64,000 bases of DNA from Vibrio sp. D404a. GTDB lineage: Bacteria; Pseudomonadota; Gammaproteobacteria; Enterobacterales; Vibrionaceae. Below, in pieces: positions 19,008 through 28,249 of this stretch. The translations under genes were made by a program, and so were the position numbers. The number at the start of each line of letters is the position of its first letter. Position 1 is the first letter of the stretch. The notes under the pieces were generated by a model. That model was not told where the DNA came from, made no database searches, and saw nothing but the letters and a program-made list of their open reading frames with translations. The stretch lies in the NCBI RefSeq assembly GCF_030248535.1, contig NZ_JAHGAJ010000002.1:149672-213671 (forward strand). Direction: 5' to 3'.

Positions 19008-21287
19008 TTACAACCCTTGAACGTACTGGTTGTTGGTTCTGATCTGCACTAAGTGGTTTAAGTTGTCTGTTGCAGCTTGGTCACCTGTTACTAGCGCTTC
19101 AAATTGCTTAATCAGCTCTACCTTGTCCGCTTTCTCTTTTGAGCCCGAACCGATGTCAGTTAAGTCGATAAAGAACTCGTCAAACAGGTTTGAGAGATCC
19201 GCAACGGCATCTTGGTTTAAGAACTGCTCATGGTTGTAAATGCTTGGGTAACCACCCTTCTGCTTATCCACTGCAAACGAAGTGCCTTTCACATTGGTAA
19301 TCGTGGTTGCTTTCTCACAACGAAGCATACAGCCATCTTCAATAGCTGGTTTGTTACAGCCAACTGTTCTTTGGAAGAAACACTGACGGCTGGTCATCAT
19401 CAAAATTGGGTGATAGATGCTGTAGTAAAGCTTAAAGCCTTCAGGACGACGAACGTGACGCAGTTGTCCTTTGTTTAGCTCGTTTGAAAGGAAAGCACCC
19501 GAACAGTTCAGTTGCTCTTTTAGCGTGTACAAAGCGTGCGAGTTGGTCGTGTTCATGAATGGACCCGCCACCCACTCAATGCCCATCTCATAAGCCTTGT
19601 AAGCGATACCTGTGTTGTTGGTAACAATTCGTTTCGGCTTAACGGTTTCAAGAATGCGAACCGCTTCAATGTAATCTTTGCCAATCAGCACCGCTGGGAA
19701 CCAAGGGATCAAACGCGGGTTTTCAGACAAGATATCAATGTACTTGTTGTTGCGCTTTTTATAGCTCTCAGGCAGCTTGAAGTAGATGTCCGCATCCGTC
19801 ACATCACAAAGGTGCAGATCGGCAGTGTCAGCAATCAACATAGACAATGTCGGTGTCTCGTTCACTTTGCCAAACTTCGGTAGCGCAGGAACATCAACAT
19901 TCTTAACAACGTCTACAGAACCATTCAGAATAAAGTCGATCTCCTCTTTTAGCTGAGTTAGCTCTTTCAAAGAGACAAATAGACCTTCATTGAACTGCTC
20001 AAAATCATAACCTTCAAGTGAGTGAATACCGCTACGAAGTGATTTGAAGCGTTTCTCTAGAATTTCCTTGGTCAGTGGTTTCTCACCATCTGCAATCAAT
20101 ACAGATTTAGACTTCACTTCAAAGTTCTCTTTGTCAGAAATAACTGAAACCACTAGAGGCTCACCTTCACAGGCACTGAACGAAAGTTTGATTGGTGTTT
20201 TGCGGATATCCAGATACTGAATTTTGCTGCGCATCTCATCACCCAATACATCTTTCGCTGCATGAAGGTCTTTGCTGACATCTTCGATTTGAACAACCGA
20301 GATCGCGTCATCAGCATTAGGATCAAACTGTTGAACCTGTTTCGCAGCCTGCTCTACCGCGTAATTTTTACTGTTATCACGCGGGTTATCGATGAACATG
20401 TCTTTCGTTAAGTTACCTTTCAAGAAAGAGTTGGTGAAGTCACGGTTAAATACCTTGTGTAGGTTTGAATCGTCACCTATCAGATCGCCACTCTCGATAA
20501 AGCTGTCGATCTGCTTACGCCATGTATCGATTACCGTATAAACATAGTGAGCACCCTTGATACGGCCTTCAACTTTCAACGAATCAACCTGGGCATCGAC
20601 CAGTTCCGGTAAATCAAAGTAAGCAGAGTTGTCTTTCAGATTAAGTGGGTAACGGTTACCTGCATCAGTAATCTCGTATTCATCACGACACGCCTGTGAA
20701 CAGCGACCACGGTTACCTGAGTTACCGACACTCACCGAGCTTGAGTAACACTGACCAGAAAACGCGATACATAGAGCACCATGAACAAAGACTTCTGTTA
20801 GAACATCGTGGTCATGCGCAACTTGAGTCAACTCTTTAATCTCAGGCAGGTTTAACTCACGTGATAAGTTCACGCGTGACGCACCAATCTTAGCCAAGAA
20901 CTTGATTTGGCCTTCGTTGTGCGTCGTTAGCTGGGTAGAAGCGTGAACATCGATTGTTGGAAAGTATTTCTTCACCAGATCAAACAGACCCAAGTCTTGG
21001 ACAATGATGCCATCAACCTTGGTGTTCACAAGCTGGTTTAATAGCTTACTAATGTTCTTAATTTCGCTCTCAAGTAACACGACATTCAGGGTCAGAAAGA
21101 TCTGACAACCGTACTCATGAGCAAGACGAATAATGCCGTTCAGCTCGTCTAAAGATAAATTCGAGGCGCGGTTACGGGCGTTGAATGTACCCAATCCACA
21201 GTAGACCGCATTAGCTCCTGCTACGATAGCTGCTTTAATCGCCTCTACATCGCCACCCGGGGCTAATAACTCAATTTTTCTGCTCAT
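19008..21287 (-). CDS. U32 peptidase-family protein, RlhA-like RNA hydroxylase candidate
   Basis: This is a 759-residue member of the U32 family, whose E. coli members RlhA and TrhP hydroxylate rRNA or tRNA cytidine/uridine using prephenate-dependent chemistry rather than cleaving peptides. The N-terminus is the U32 barrel (ELLAPGGDVEAIKAAIVAGA, YCGLGTFNARNRASN). The signature region FVHGALCIAFSGQC, then GNRGRCSQACRDEY, supplies Cys residues for an iron-sulfur cluster; a second Cys-rich patch (QCFFQRTVGCNKP, CMLRCEK) lies near residue 650. It is longer than TrhP (about 450) and RlhA (about 650), so the exact modification target is uncertain. Monocistronic. Confidence 0.8.
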   Translation of the reverse strand: MSRKIELLAPGGDVEAIKAAIVAGANAVYCGLGTFNARNRASNLSLDELNGIIRLAHEYGCQIFLTLNVVLLESEIKNISKLLNQLVNTKVDGIIVQDLGLFDLVKKYFPTIDVHASTQLTTHNEGQIKFLAKIGASRVNLSRELNLPEIKELTQVAHDHDVLTEVFVHGALCIAFSGQCYSSSVSVGNSGNRGRCSQACRDEYEITDAGNRYPLNLKDNSAYFDLPELVDAQVDSLKVEGRIKGAHYVYTVIDTWRKQIDSFIESGDLIGDDSNLHKVFNRDFTNSFLKGNLTKDMFIDNPRDNSKNYAVEQAAKQVQQFDPNADDAISVVQIEDVSKDLHAAKDVLGDEMRSKIQYLDIRKTPIKLSFSACEGEPLVVSVISDKENFEVKSKSVLIADGEKPLTKEILEKRFKSLRSGIHSLEGYDFEQFNEGLFVSLKELTQLKEEIDFILNGSVDVVKNVDVPALPKFGKVNETPTLSMLIADTADLHLCDVTDADIYFKLPESYKKRNNKYIDILSENPRLIPWFPAVLIGKDYIEAVRILETVKPKRIVTNNTGIAYKAYEMGIEWVAGPFMNTTNSHALYTLKEQLNCSGAFLSNELNKGQLRHVRRPEGFKLYYSIYHPILMMTSRQCFFQRTVGCNKPAIEDGCMLRCEKATTITNVKGTSFAVDKQKGGYPSIYNHEQFLNQDAVADLSNLFDEFFIDLTDIGSGSKEKADKVELIKQFEALVTGDQAATDNLNHLVQIRTNNQYVQGL

Positions 21288-21379
21288 TTTTGAAGTCGCT
21301 CACTTACTTATAATTTTTAAGCCGCGTATTCTACCCACATCACCAACCCTTTACCACCGCACAGCAACTTTTAAACCTA

Positions 21380-22045
21380 ATGACAACAAAGACTCTTCAT
21401 GACTTGCCTATCCTTTATTCACTGCGTCGCTGCCCTTATGCAATGCGTGCTAGGCTAGGAATTCTCCTTGCAAATCAACAAGTCTTAATTCGTGAAATTG
21501 TCACTAAGGATAAGCCAGAAGAACTGCTGAAATGCTCACCAAAAGGTACAGTCCCAGTATTAGTATTACCCGATGGAAAGGTTATTGAGCAGAGTTGGGA
21601 TGTGATGATGTGGGCGCTTCAACAAAACGATCCGCAAGATCTTCTTCGTTCGAGTAACCCTTCACTCAGTGAACAAATCCACCAGCTCATTCAACACAAT
21701 GACAATGAGTTTATTGGTCACTTAGAAAAGTATCGCGCCTCTGTTCGCTATCGAAATGACGACATCGAGCAGCGTAGAAACTTGTGTGAATTCTTTATCA
21801 CTGAGCTTGAAGGTAAACTCGCCCAGCACGACTATTTGTTTGGAGATTCACCTAGCTTAGCCGACTTTGCCGTGATGCCTTTCGTTAGCCAGTTTGTAAG
21901 AGTAGAAAAGAAATGGTTTGTGCAGTCTGAATACCAGAACGTCGGACGTTGGTTACGAACTCACCTCGAAAGTAAACTCTATACCCAAGTAATGAAACAG
22001 TACCCATTGTGGAATGACACCAAACAAGATTGTCTTTTTATATAA
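21380..22045 (+). CDS. Glutathione S-transferase family protein
   Basis: This is a 221-residue cytosolic GST. The thioredoxin-like N-domain starts with LPILYSLRRCPYAMRARLGI, with a Cys-Pro (residues 18-19) at the active site as in omega-type or glutaredoxin-like GSTs, followed by the cis-Pro region GTVPVLVLPDGKVIEQS. The helical C-domain carries SLADFAVMPFVSQF, the usual N-capping motif with Asp. It is divergent from the U32 gene. The role is likely glutathione-dependent reduction or dehalogenation; no specific substrate can be named. Confidence 0.9.
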   Translation: MTTKTLHDLPILYSLRRCPYAMRARLGILLANQQVLIREIVTKDKPEELLKCSPKGTVPVLVLPDGKVIEQSWDVMMWALQQNDPQDLLRSSNPSLSEQIHQLIQHNDNEFIGHLEKYRASVRYRNDDIEQRRNLCEFFITELEGKLAQHDYLFGDSPSLADFAVMPFVSQFVRVEKKWFVQSEYQNVGRWLRTHLESKLYTQVMKQYPLWNDTKQDCLFI

Positions 22046-22055
22046 GACCAAATTG

Positions 22056-22088
22056 CAAAAGAGCCGCTCACACCGAGCGGCTCTTTTA
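22056..22088. terminator. Bidirectional rho-independent terminator
   Basis: GAGCCGCTC, loop ACACC, GAGCGGCTC followed by TTTT, with an A run before it. It lies between the GST gene and the convergent GyrI-like gene. Confidence 0.88.
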
Positions 22089-22126
22089 TCTCATTAACTT
22101 TTACACGATATATCGCTGCTCAAAGA

Positions 22127-22576
22127 TTATTGAATCGCAATTGAAATCTCGACTTCAGTTTCGCCTTTGTACAGCTCAAAGTCGGTTGTGTACGTTCGTG
22201 TATGTGGGCAATCAGGCTCGTTAAAATACGCCCATACTTCTCCCCACAGATCGATCACTGCTTGTGGCAACTCTCCTTTTGCAGAGAAAGTAAGATATTT
22301 ACCAGCCTCAATCTTTGTTTCGACAAGTTGATCAATGGTGTTATCAGTGAGCGCATTGGTACACGCAATCACATCAAAATCACCTGTAAAATCCGACTCA
22401 TAATTGGTGTACACACCGTAGACCTTTGAGTCTGGAGTTAACTTAGGAAAAGCTTGGTCGTAAAAGCCTTGCCACAACTCACCAATTTTCGCCTTAGCTG
22501 GGTCAACTTCATCGGTATTATTCGTTCTTACCGCAAAGCCATACGCTTTTACTGCCTCTAATGTTTGTTCTTTCAC
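22127..22576 (-). CDS. GyrI-like small-molecule-binding domain protein
   Basis: This 149-residue protein corresponds to a free-standing AraC effector-binding/GyrI-like domain. Features are AVRTNNTDEVDPAKAKIGELWQGF near the start, VYGVYTNYESDFTGDFDVIAC in the middle and VEISIAIQ at the end, the standard closing strand. Proteins of this type bind hydrophobic or cationic small molecules, and some inhibit DNA gyrase or hydrolyse drugs. No DNA-binding domain is attached. It is a single minus-strand gene. Confidence 0.8.
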   Translation of the reverse strand: MKEQTLEAVKAYGFAVRTNNTDEVDPAKAKIGELWQGFYDQAFPKLTPDSKVYGVYTNYESDFTGDFDVIACTNALTDNTIDQLVETKIEAGKYLTFSAKGELPQAVIDLWGEVWAYFNEPDCPHTRTYTTDFELYKGETEVEISIAIQ

Positions 22577-22628
22577 TCTTCTATTCCCTAAGCCATATTA
22601 ACGTATCAATTGTTAAGCCGAGTCAATT

Positions 22629-22862
22629 CTAGTCTTGGATCTCTTTATGTCCGCACTTTTCACAAACAACATGGCGAGAAAATTCATCCATCGCAGCGAT
22701 AAAACCGCCAAGAAACCAGCCTTTGACCAGACCGGAAATAAACTCAAGCCGCTTTTGATTTGGTTTACCCGCGAATTTACTCTCCTTTCTCACCAAAACA
22801 ACAACATGTTGCGTACGCTCACGACAAGATATGCAGTAGCAATGCTCAATCGAAGTATTCAT
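22629..22862 (-). CDS. Small zinc-ribbon protein
   Basis: This 77-residue protein has two Cys pairs, CYCISC near residue 8 and CEKCG near the C-terminus, that together could bind one zinc. The central LEFISGLVKGWFLGGFIAAMD is hydrophobic enough for membrane association. The start is preceded by AGGGGTGAC. It begins nine bases after the rof stop and is surely co-transcribed with it. No function is recognised. Confidence 0.65.
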   Translation of the reverse strand: MNTSIEHCYCISCRERTQHVVVLVRKESKFAGKPNQKRLEFISGLVKGWFLGGFIAAMDEFSRHVVCEKCGHKEIQD

Positions 22863-22871
22863 ATGTCACCC

Positions 22872-23123
22872 CTACAAGGTTTTGAAAAATTTTTGCTTAA
22901 AATGGGGGTTATCGACACACACTTCTAATTCAGCAATCCCTGTCAATACAACAAGTTGTTCTTGTCCAGCGATACTTAACTTAATGCATTCATCTTTGTC
23001 TTGGTTACGTTGGGTATCTAAAGCAACACCCTCGATCTGTTCTCCAGAGTGTAAAGTGAGCTTAACTGGGTACCTGTGCATACACACAATTTCAATATAA
23101 TCATAATCACTGCAACTAATCAT
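22872..23123 (-). CDS. rof: Rho-binding antiterminator Rof
   Basis: Rof (YaeO) binds Rho and reduces rho-dependent termination. This protein has the family pattern: MISCSDYDYIEIVCMHRYPV at the N-terminus (compare the INCDDYDNLELAC of E. coli Rof), then LTLHSGEQIEGVALDT and a C-terminal strand set. I place the start at the ATG at 23123 because GGGAGG lies four bases upstream; a TTG at 23135 is also in frame. This gives 83 residues, normal for Rof. It forms a two-gene operon with the zinc-ribbon gene. Confidence 0.82.
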   Translation of the reverse strand: MISCSDYDYIEIVCMHRYPVKLTLHSGEQIEGVALDTQRNQDKDECIKLSIAGQEQLVVLTGIAELEVCVDNPHFKQKFFKTL

Positions 23124-23353
23124 AATACCTCCCAATCTTTCACCACGTTAATGCGACATACCGTTCTATGCAAACTGTTTATAATCCATCGTTTACTCAA
23201 GTCACATTGAAACAGCACATACTTAAAGTACTCGTTGTTTTAATCATAGACCCACCTTTAAACACCGAACTTACTTAATAACGTTCGTTTTATTGCGCTA
23301 TCTATTCGTTTGATTACACTGAAGTTATTGGACAGTGAATAATACGGAACGTT

Positions 23354-24532
23354 ATGAACTTAAAACCCCTAGCCGCAAGTGCTCTCGTGCTGGTCTCTAC
23401 AACAGCAAGTGCGGTGAGTTTTATAGACCAAATCGATGGTCACTTAGACATGGGTGAATACCTAGCTGAAAATGCCTATGGCTTTTTACCGGTCCCGATT
23501 CTGATTACAGAGCCAGCGGTTGGCTACGGTGGTGGTTTCACCGGTATCTTCCTTCATGAATCAGAAGAGCAGAAAAACACACGCAAAGCACTGGCGGAGA
23601 AGTCCCTTGATGGAGGCGCACAACTCTTAACACCTGCGATCACCGCAGTCGGTGGCTTCGCGACAGAGAATGGCACTTGGATGGCATTTATCGGTCACAA
23701 GCGAAGCTGGAAAGAGGATTCGATACGCTACCTTGGTGGTTTGGGTTATGGTGATATCAACATGACTTTCTACCGACAAAGTTCTCCCAATGCCCTTTCA
23801 CCACTCGAACCAAACGAAGGTATCGAGCTTGGCTTAAAAGGCATGGGCGGGATACAAAAGCTTCAATTCAGAATCCAAGACTCGCCATGGTTAGTTGGCC
23901 TATCTCAACAGTTTTTTGCACCTAAATTGTCACTCAATAACCACCCCAAAGCGCAAGAGATCCTAAACAATATTGGGAATACCTCACCTACTTCATCAGG
24001 CTTAGGCTTAATCGCTGAGTACGACAGTAAAAACAGCTTTCTAAATCCAACTCAAGGCTATAACTATGTCGCCGAGTATCTATGGTTTGGTGATGGACTT
24101 GGCAGTGATTATAACTACCAAACGTTTAATCTAGAGGGACTGAATTATTGGGAACTCAACAAAGAATGGAATCTCGCGTTGCGCGGACAATACAAATCCT
24201 TATCAACTGATGAACGCTTTCTATCACCTCAATACTATCCTGACATTCAGCTAAGAGGTATTGCAAGAAACCGCTATCAAGGAGAGCATACCTTTGCGGC
24301 AGAGGTACAAGTAAGCAAACAATGGACGCCGCGTTGGTCTACCGGCGTGTTTACTGGGATTGGTTATGCTGGTGACAGTGACAGCGATATGTTTGACCAA
24401 AGCTCACACTTAGCGTACGGCGTTGGATTTCGTTACCTTATCGCAAGGCGTTATGGCCTAATTTCAGGGATTGATATTGCGTTTAGTGAAGAAGATACCG
24501 CGCTCTACTTCCAAGTAGGAGCCGGTATCTAG
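23354..24532 (+). CDS. BamA/TamA-family outer-membrane barrel protein
   Basis: This 392-residue outer-membrane protein has a cleavable signal peptide (about residues 1-20, ending TASAV). The sequence PVPILITEPAVGYGGGFTGIFL, then many alternating aromatic strands, and LGLIAEYDSKNSFLNPTQGYNYVAEY are typical of the surface-antigen (D15) barrel without POTRA domains. The last strand ends in QVGAGI instead of the usual aromatic residue. Such POTRA-less proteins are common in Vibrio and of unknown function. Monocistronic, preceded by about 200 non-coding bases. Confidence 0.8.
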   Translation: MNLKPLAASALVLVSTTASAVSFIDQIDGHLDMGEYLAENAYGFLPVPILITEPAVGYGGGFTGIFLHESEEQKNTRKALAEKSLDGGAQLLTPAITAVGGFATENGTWMAFIGHKRSWKEDSIRYLGGLGYGDINMTFYRQSSPNALSPLEPNEGIELGLKGMGGIQKLQFRIQDSPWLVGLSQQFFAPKLSLNNHPKAQEILNNIGNTSPTSSGLGLIAEYDSKNSFLNPTQGYNYVAEYLWFGDGLGSDYNYQTFNLEGLNYWELNKEWNLALRGQYKSLSTDERFLSPQYYPDIQLRGIARNRYQGEHTFAAEVQVSKQWTPRWSTGVFTGIGYAGDSDSDMFDQSSHLAYGVGFRYLIARRYGLISGIDIAFSEEDTALYFQVGAGI

Positions 24533-24563
24533 CTAAATCACCATTCAATGTACCAAGCAGACG

Positions 24564-25190
24564 CTAAGCAAAAGTCTTCCAATACTGGTACAAGCCATCG
24601 ATATCAGAAGAGCACATCAAGGACATTGCACCTTTGATCTGCTCTTCATTCCATTCCCACCACTTCATTTCTAGCAACTGCGCAATTTGAGGCTCACTAA
24701 AACGATAGCGGATATGACGAGCTGGGTTAGAACCGACAATCGAGTATGGCTCAACATCTTTGGTTACGACTGCGCGGCTAGCGATAATTGCCCCATCGCC
24801 AACCTTTACGCCGCTCATGATCATCGCCTCTGTGCCAATCCAGACATCATTGCCAATCACAGTGTCTCCAGAACGTTCGAAGCCGTCGATCGCTCCTTCA
24901 AATTTTTCATCATCTTGGTAGTAAAATGGAAATGTACTTACCCACTGGTTTTGATGTCCTTGGTTACCCGCCATCATAAAAACGGCACCAGAGCCAATCG
25001 AGCAGTAGCTGCCAATAATCAATTTATCGACGTCGTCTCTGTCGGGCGTAAGGTAACGGGCACAATCGTCGAAACTGTGGTTGTGGTAATAACCAGAATA
25101 GTAGCTGTGTTCACCAACAATGATGTTCGGATTAGTCACCTGTTCTTTAAGAGACTTGCCCACAAAGGGACTTTCAAAATAATTGTTCAC
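24564..25190 (-). CDS. catB: Type-B (CatB-like) xenobiotic acetyltransferase
   Basis: This is a hexapeptide-repeat acetyltransferase of the CatB/Vat group, which acetylates chloramphenicol or streptogramins. The residues [37 protein letters not shown] and the catalytic His79 in GNQGHQ are all intact, as are [16 protein letters not shown] and [12 protein letters not shown]. At 208 residues it is very close in length and sequence to the Vibrio chromosomal CatB (CatB9 type) as I remember it. It is chromosomal in context, with no integron site or mobile element seen, so it is probably a native gene. Resistance is not proven by sequence. Confidence 0.85.
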   Translation of the reverse strand: MNNYFESPFVGKSLKEQVTNPNIIVGEHSYYSGYYHNHSFDDCARYLTPDRDDVDKLIIGSYCSIGSGAVFMMAGNQGHQNQWVSTFPFYYQDDEKFEGAIDGFERSGDTVIGNDVWIGTEAMIMSGVKVGDGAIIASRAVVTKDVEPYSIVGSNPARHIRYRFSEPQIAQLLEMKWWEWNEEQIKGAMSLMCSSDIDGLYQYWKTFA

Positions 25191-25231
25191 AGGTAGCTTC
25201 TACTTAATGGAAGGATAAATAAAAATCAGCG

Positions 25232-25468
25232 TTACGAATCATCGCCACAACTGTCACAAGCTTGGTAGGTTCTGTCGCCTTCACTGATGACGATAAAAGA
25301 GGATACGCATTGCTCACACAACACACGTTTTGGATAGGCGTCTTTTTGTTTCTTGGCGTTAATATCGCCTTCAACAACGTAGATTTTTCTCATGGTATTT
25401 CTCGGCAAGATACTAATGATGCCCGCGAATGTTTCAACAGGGTTTCGTATCCAGTTATAGATTCGCAC
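25232..25468 (-). CDS. Small zinc-ribbon protein, start uncertain
   Basis: The C-terminal half carries CEQCVSSF and CDSCGDDS, two Cys pairs that could form a zinc ribbon. The longest frame starts with GTG at 25468 (78 residues), but the ATG at 25393 gives a more plausible 53-residue protein starting MRKIYVVEGDINAKKQ. No strong ribosome site distinguishes them. It lies upstream of the CatB-like gene on the same strand. The function is unknown. Confidence 0.55.
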   Translation of the reverse strand: MRIYNWIRNPVETFAGIISILPRNTMRKIYVVEGDINAKKQKDAYPKRVLCEQCVSSFIVISEGDRTYQACDSCGDDS

Positions 25469-25559
25469 TTGAACTAATAGTCAAATGCATGCGTTGCCTG
25501 AATTGTATGCCGAAAATCGAGACAACGCATTGAAAATCAAAATCGAAAGAAAAGATTAC

Positions 25560-25946
25560 TTAGGTTGCCGCAGTTACCCAGTCGATCGCATCGTCATATT
25601 CCGTGAATTGTTTAACTTCACCCGCGATAAACAAGCTACCCACTTTGGATGCGAGCTCTTGCCAGCCCTTATCACCGTATATTGCAACTCTGCCTAAATT
25701 GGTTCTTAGCTTGATACCCAGTTTTAAGTCGTCCCAGGCGGCGCGTATATCCCAGCCGTTCAGCTCTTTGATATCAGCAACCATTCTAATGTTTTCAGAA
25801 CCAACGGTTTTCAGTGCCGACTCTAGTTTGGGGGTTAAGGCGAGGTAATCTTGGTGGGTCAGATGGCCTGTTGCTTTGAACATCAGGACATATTCGTGGT
25901 CGATTCGCTCTACTCCAACGGATATTCCATGGCGATCATTATTCAT
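25560..25946 (-). CDS. SpoIIAA-like (STAS/SEC14-type) protein
   Basis: This 128-residue protein belongs to the SpoIIAA-like family found widely in marine gammaproteobacteria. The N-terminal VGVERIDHEYVLMFKATGHLTHQDY, the central VADIKELNGWDIRAAWDDLKLG and the final VKQFTEYDDAIDWV fit the STAS/SEC14 fold. It has no partner kinase or transporter nearby. Its role is unknown; some relatives bind lipids or respond to stress. Confidence 0.8.
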   Translation of the reverse strand: MNNDRHGISVGVERIDHEYVLMFKATGHLTHQDYLALTPKLESALKTVGSENIRMVADIKELNGWDIRAAWDDLKLGIKLRTNLGRVAIYGDKGWQELASKVGSLFIAGEVKQFTEYDDAIDWVTAAT

Positions 25947-26271
25947 AATGCATTCCTCTCTCGTTAGTCTTCAAAATCTACCTAATAGCTTACGATATCA
26001 GTTGAGTACTTATTGAGAGCCAGTGGCAAAAAAACAGTAATCGGTCGGTTTTTGTTCTCAAATTTACAAGATATTTAAGCGCTTGTATAAACCAATGTAA
26101 TTCTTAACTCATTGATATTCAGGCAACGCTGAGTGAACTATCAGGGTAATAGAAAGTTCTTCCTTTAGAACAAATAGATATGAGCATTTTGTTTAATATG
26201 AGATCCGCTCGAAGGAAATTTATTGGTGAAATTCTATGCTATTTATAGACCCTAGATAAGAGAGGTGAGCT
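25947..26271. other. Divergent intergenic region upstream of the usp gene
   Basis: These 325 non-coding AT-rich bases must hold the promoters of the SpoIIAA-like gene (minus) and the universal stress gene (plus). I see no operator, hairpin or small ORF that I would support. Confidence 0.5.
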
Positions 26272-26694
26272 ATGGAATACAAACACATACTCGTCGCGAT
26301 TGAGCTGTCACAAGACACAAACATCTTAATTGATAGAGCGACATTTTTTGCCAACAAACTCGATGCCGATCTTTCTTTCGTTTATATCGATGGAACACAT
26401 GGTGAGATATACCCTGAGCTGGTGGATATCAAGCAGCACACTGGCGAACTCCCATTTAATGAAGATGCCGTTAAACAGTTAAGAGATTTCGAAGCGTACT
26501 CCGAGCACAACATCAAGCACCTGTTTATGGGTACTGGTGATCTAACAGATAAACTCAAAGAGACAGTCGCTGCTAACCAAGTCGACTTTTTGATTTGTGG
26601 TCACCACCATGACTTTTGGAGCAAAATCATCTCACACTCCAAACAGCTTATTGATAAATCACCGGTCGATATTTTAGTGGTGCCAATCGAGTAG
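26272..26694 (+). CDS. Universal stress protein, UspA type
   Basis: This is a 140-residue UspA-domain protein. It starts with YKHILVAIELSQDTNILIDRA and ends with GHHHDFWSKIISHSKQLI and VDILVVP. The C-terminal segment lacks the G-x2-G-x9-G-S/T ATP-binding pattern, which puts it with the non-ATP-binding UspA group rather than the UspFG/MJ0577 group. It stands 190 bases before the photolyase block and on the same strand, so stress-related co-regulation is possible but is inference. Confidence 0.88.
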   Translation: MEYKHILVAIELSQDTNILIDRATFFANKLDADLSFVYIDGTHGEIYPELVDIKQHTGELPFNEDAVKQLRDFEAYSEHNIKHLFMGTGDLTDKLKETVAANQVDFLICGHHHDFWSKIISHSKQLIDKSPVDILVVPIE

Positions 26695-26887
26695 TGGTTA
26701 CGTGATTTAACTTCAAACCCTACCGGGCACCGCGCTTCTGCTTCAATCAAAGTCCCGCTCGGTAGGCTTCCCTTCCCCTTTGATTTTTCTAGCTCTTTTA
26801 ACATGCTTACCTGATCGATCCCCTTTAGCAAACCGTAATTATCGCTAGTTATCTATTCACGAGATCCCAATCAAGAGAACCACAGTG

Positions 26888-28240
26888 ATGAGAAAAATTG
26901 GCCTTTACTGTTTTACTAATGACTTACGTTTTACGCACAACGAGCTTTTATCACTGGCGTGTGATCAAGTTGATGAACTCATCGGCGTCGTTATGCCTAT
27001 TCAAATCTCTCCTTTCGTTCAACATCACTCTGGTGAAGACCAAATTGGGGAACAGAGGCTATTGTTCTGGCAACAGTCTATTGAGGATCTCGCAAAACGA
27101 TTCGAAGCCCAAAATCAAAGCTTGTTTAGGATGCACTCCAGCGAAGCAGACGACTTAATTCAGTTGATAGAAACCTGCCAAGTGAGCAACATTTATTGTA
27201 ATCAACATCCCGGCAGTGATGAATCTGAACTAATACGAGAGGTGCAGGAGTCATTACCTAACACAAAGGTTATCTCTACCAACAACAGCACACTGCTAGA
27301 CAAAGCTGATCTTCCTTTCGAGCTAAACAAGCTTCCAAAATCTTTTACTCGCTTTCGTAAATTGGTTGAGGCAGATAACAAGCTGTTAAACATCACAGAG
27401 CATAGTCCCACACCTGTGCTCCCTAAATTGCCAAATGTGTTGAGAGATAACTTAAACATCGCGCCTAGTATCTCTGCCATAAACACCTCAGACACGAATC
27501 AGATTACGCACGTATCGAGTCAAACACGCGTGGGACTTTTTGACGGTGGCGAAAATGCCGGGATCGCACGCATAACAGATTACTTCCGACACTCTTATGC
27601 TAGCCACTATAAACAGACTCGAAACGCGCTCGATGGTATGAGTCACTCAACCAAGTTCTCACCTTGGTTGGCATTGGGCTGTTTATCACCAAAGACGATT
27701 GTCAGCACGCTACGCCAATATGAACAACAGTACGGATCAAACGAGTCAACGTACTGGATTCAGTTTGAGCTCCTATGGCGTGAATATTTCTACTGGCGTG
27801 CTAGAGCTGCAGGCAATGCACTATTTACTAACTCACAAGACAGTCACGCTTTAAGTACCAAAGCCCACGATATAAGTACCAAGGACGAAACAGCTTTCAA
27901 TCGATGGAAAATGGGTAACACCAACTATCCTATTGTCGATGCTTGCATGCGAGAGCTGAATGCCACTGGGTATATGTCTAACCGGGGCAGACAACTAGCG
28001 GCGAGTTGCCTTATCTACGAGTTAGGTTGCGATTGGCGCTGGGGTGCAGCCTATTTCGAGACTCAATTGGTCGATTACGATGTTGCGTCTAACTGGGGAA
28101 ATTGGTCTTACATTGCAGGTATGAATGGGCAACAGACTCGTCACTTTGATCTTGAAAAGCAGACGCAAATGTACGACCCGCAACACGAATTTATCCAACG
28201 TTGGGCGACCACTAACGAACTGCACCAGATTGCTAAATAG
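26888..28240 (+). CDS. Cryptochrome DASH
   Basis: This is a flavoprotein of the cryptochrome-DASH family, which repairs cyclobutane pyrimidine dimers in single-stranded DNA or acts in blue-light responses. The N-terminal alpha/beta antenna domain starts KIGLYCFTNDLRFTHNELL. The FAD-binding helical domain carries FELLWREYFYWRARAAG, MGNTNYPIVDACMRELNATG and SNRGRQLAASCLIYELGCDWRWGAAYFE, and ends with the tryptophan-rich NWGNWSYIAGMNG. The start is placed at the ATG at 26888; an in-frame GTG lies directly before it. Length is 450 residues, normal for DASH. The photolyase follows after nine bases. Confidence 0.92.
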   Translation: MRKIGLYCFTNDLRFTHNELLSLACDQVDELIGVVMPIQISPFVQHHSGEDQIGEQRLLFWQQSIEDLAKRFEAQNQSLFRMHSSEADDLIQLIETCQVSNIYCNQHPGSDESELIREVQESLPNTKVISTNNSTLLDKADLPFELNKLPKSFTRFRKLVEADNKLLNITEHSPTPVLPKLPNVLRDNLNIAPSISAINTSDTNQITHVSSQTRVGLFDGGENAGIARITDYFRHSYASHYKQTRNALDGMSHSTKFSPWLALGCLSPKTIVSTLRQYEQQYGSNESTYWIQFELLWREYFYWRARAAGNALFTNSQDSHALSTKAHDISTKDETAFNRWKMGNTNYPIVDACMRELNATGYMSNRGRQLAASCLIYELGCDWRWGAAYFETQLVDYDVASNWGNWSYIAGMNGQQTRHFDLEKQTQMYDPQHEFIQRWATTNELHQIAK

Positions 28241-28249
28241 GATTAGAGA

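Noticed and set aside
26703..26773. CCTACCG / CGGTAGG inverted repeat as a usp terminator
   Set aside because: The loop is very long, only seven bases pair and no T run follows.
26601..26831. 76-residue minus-strand ORF overlapping the usp 3' end
   Set aside because: It overlaps the certain usp gene in antisense, has no ribosome site and no recognisable domain.
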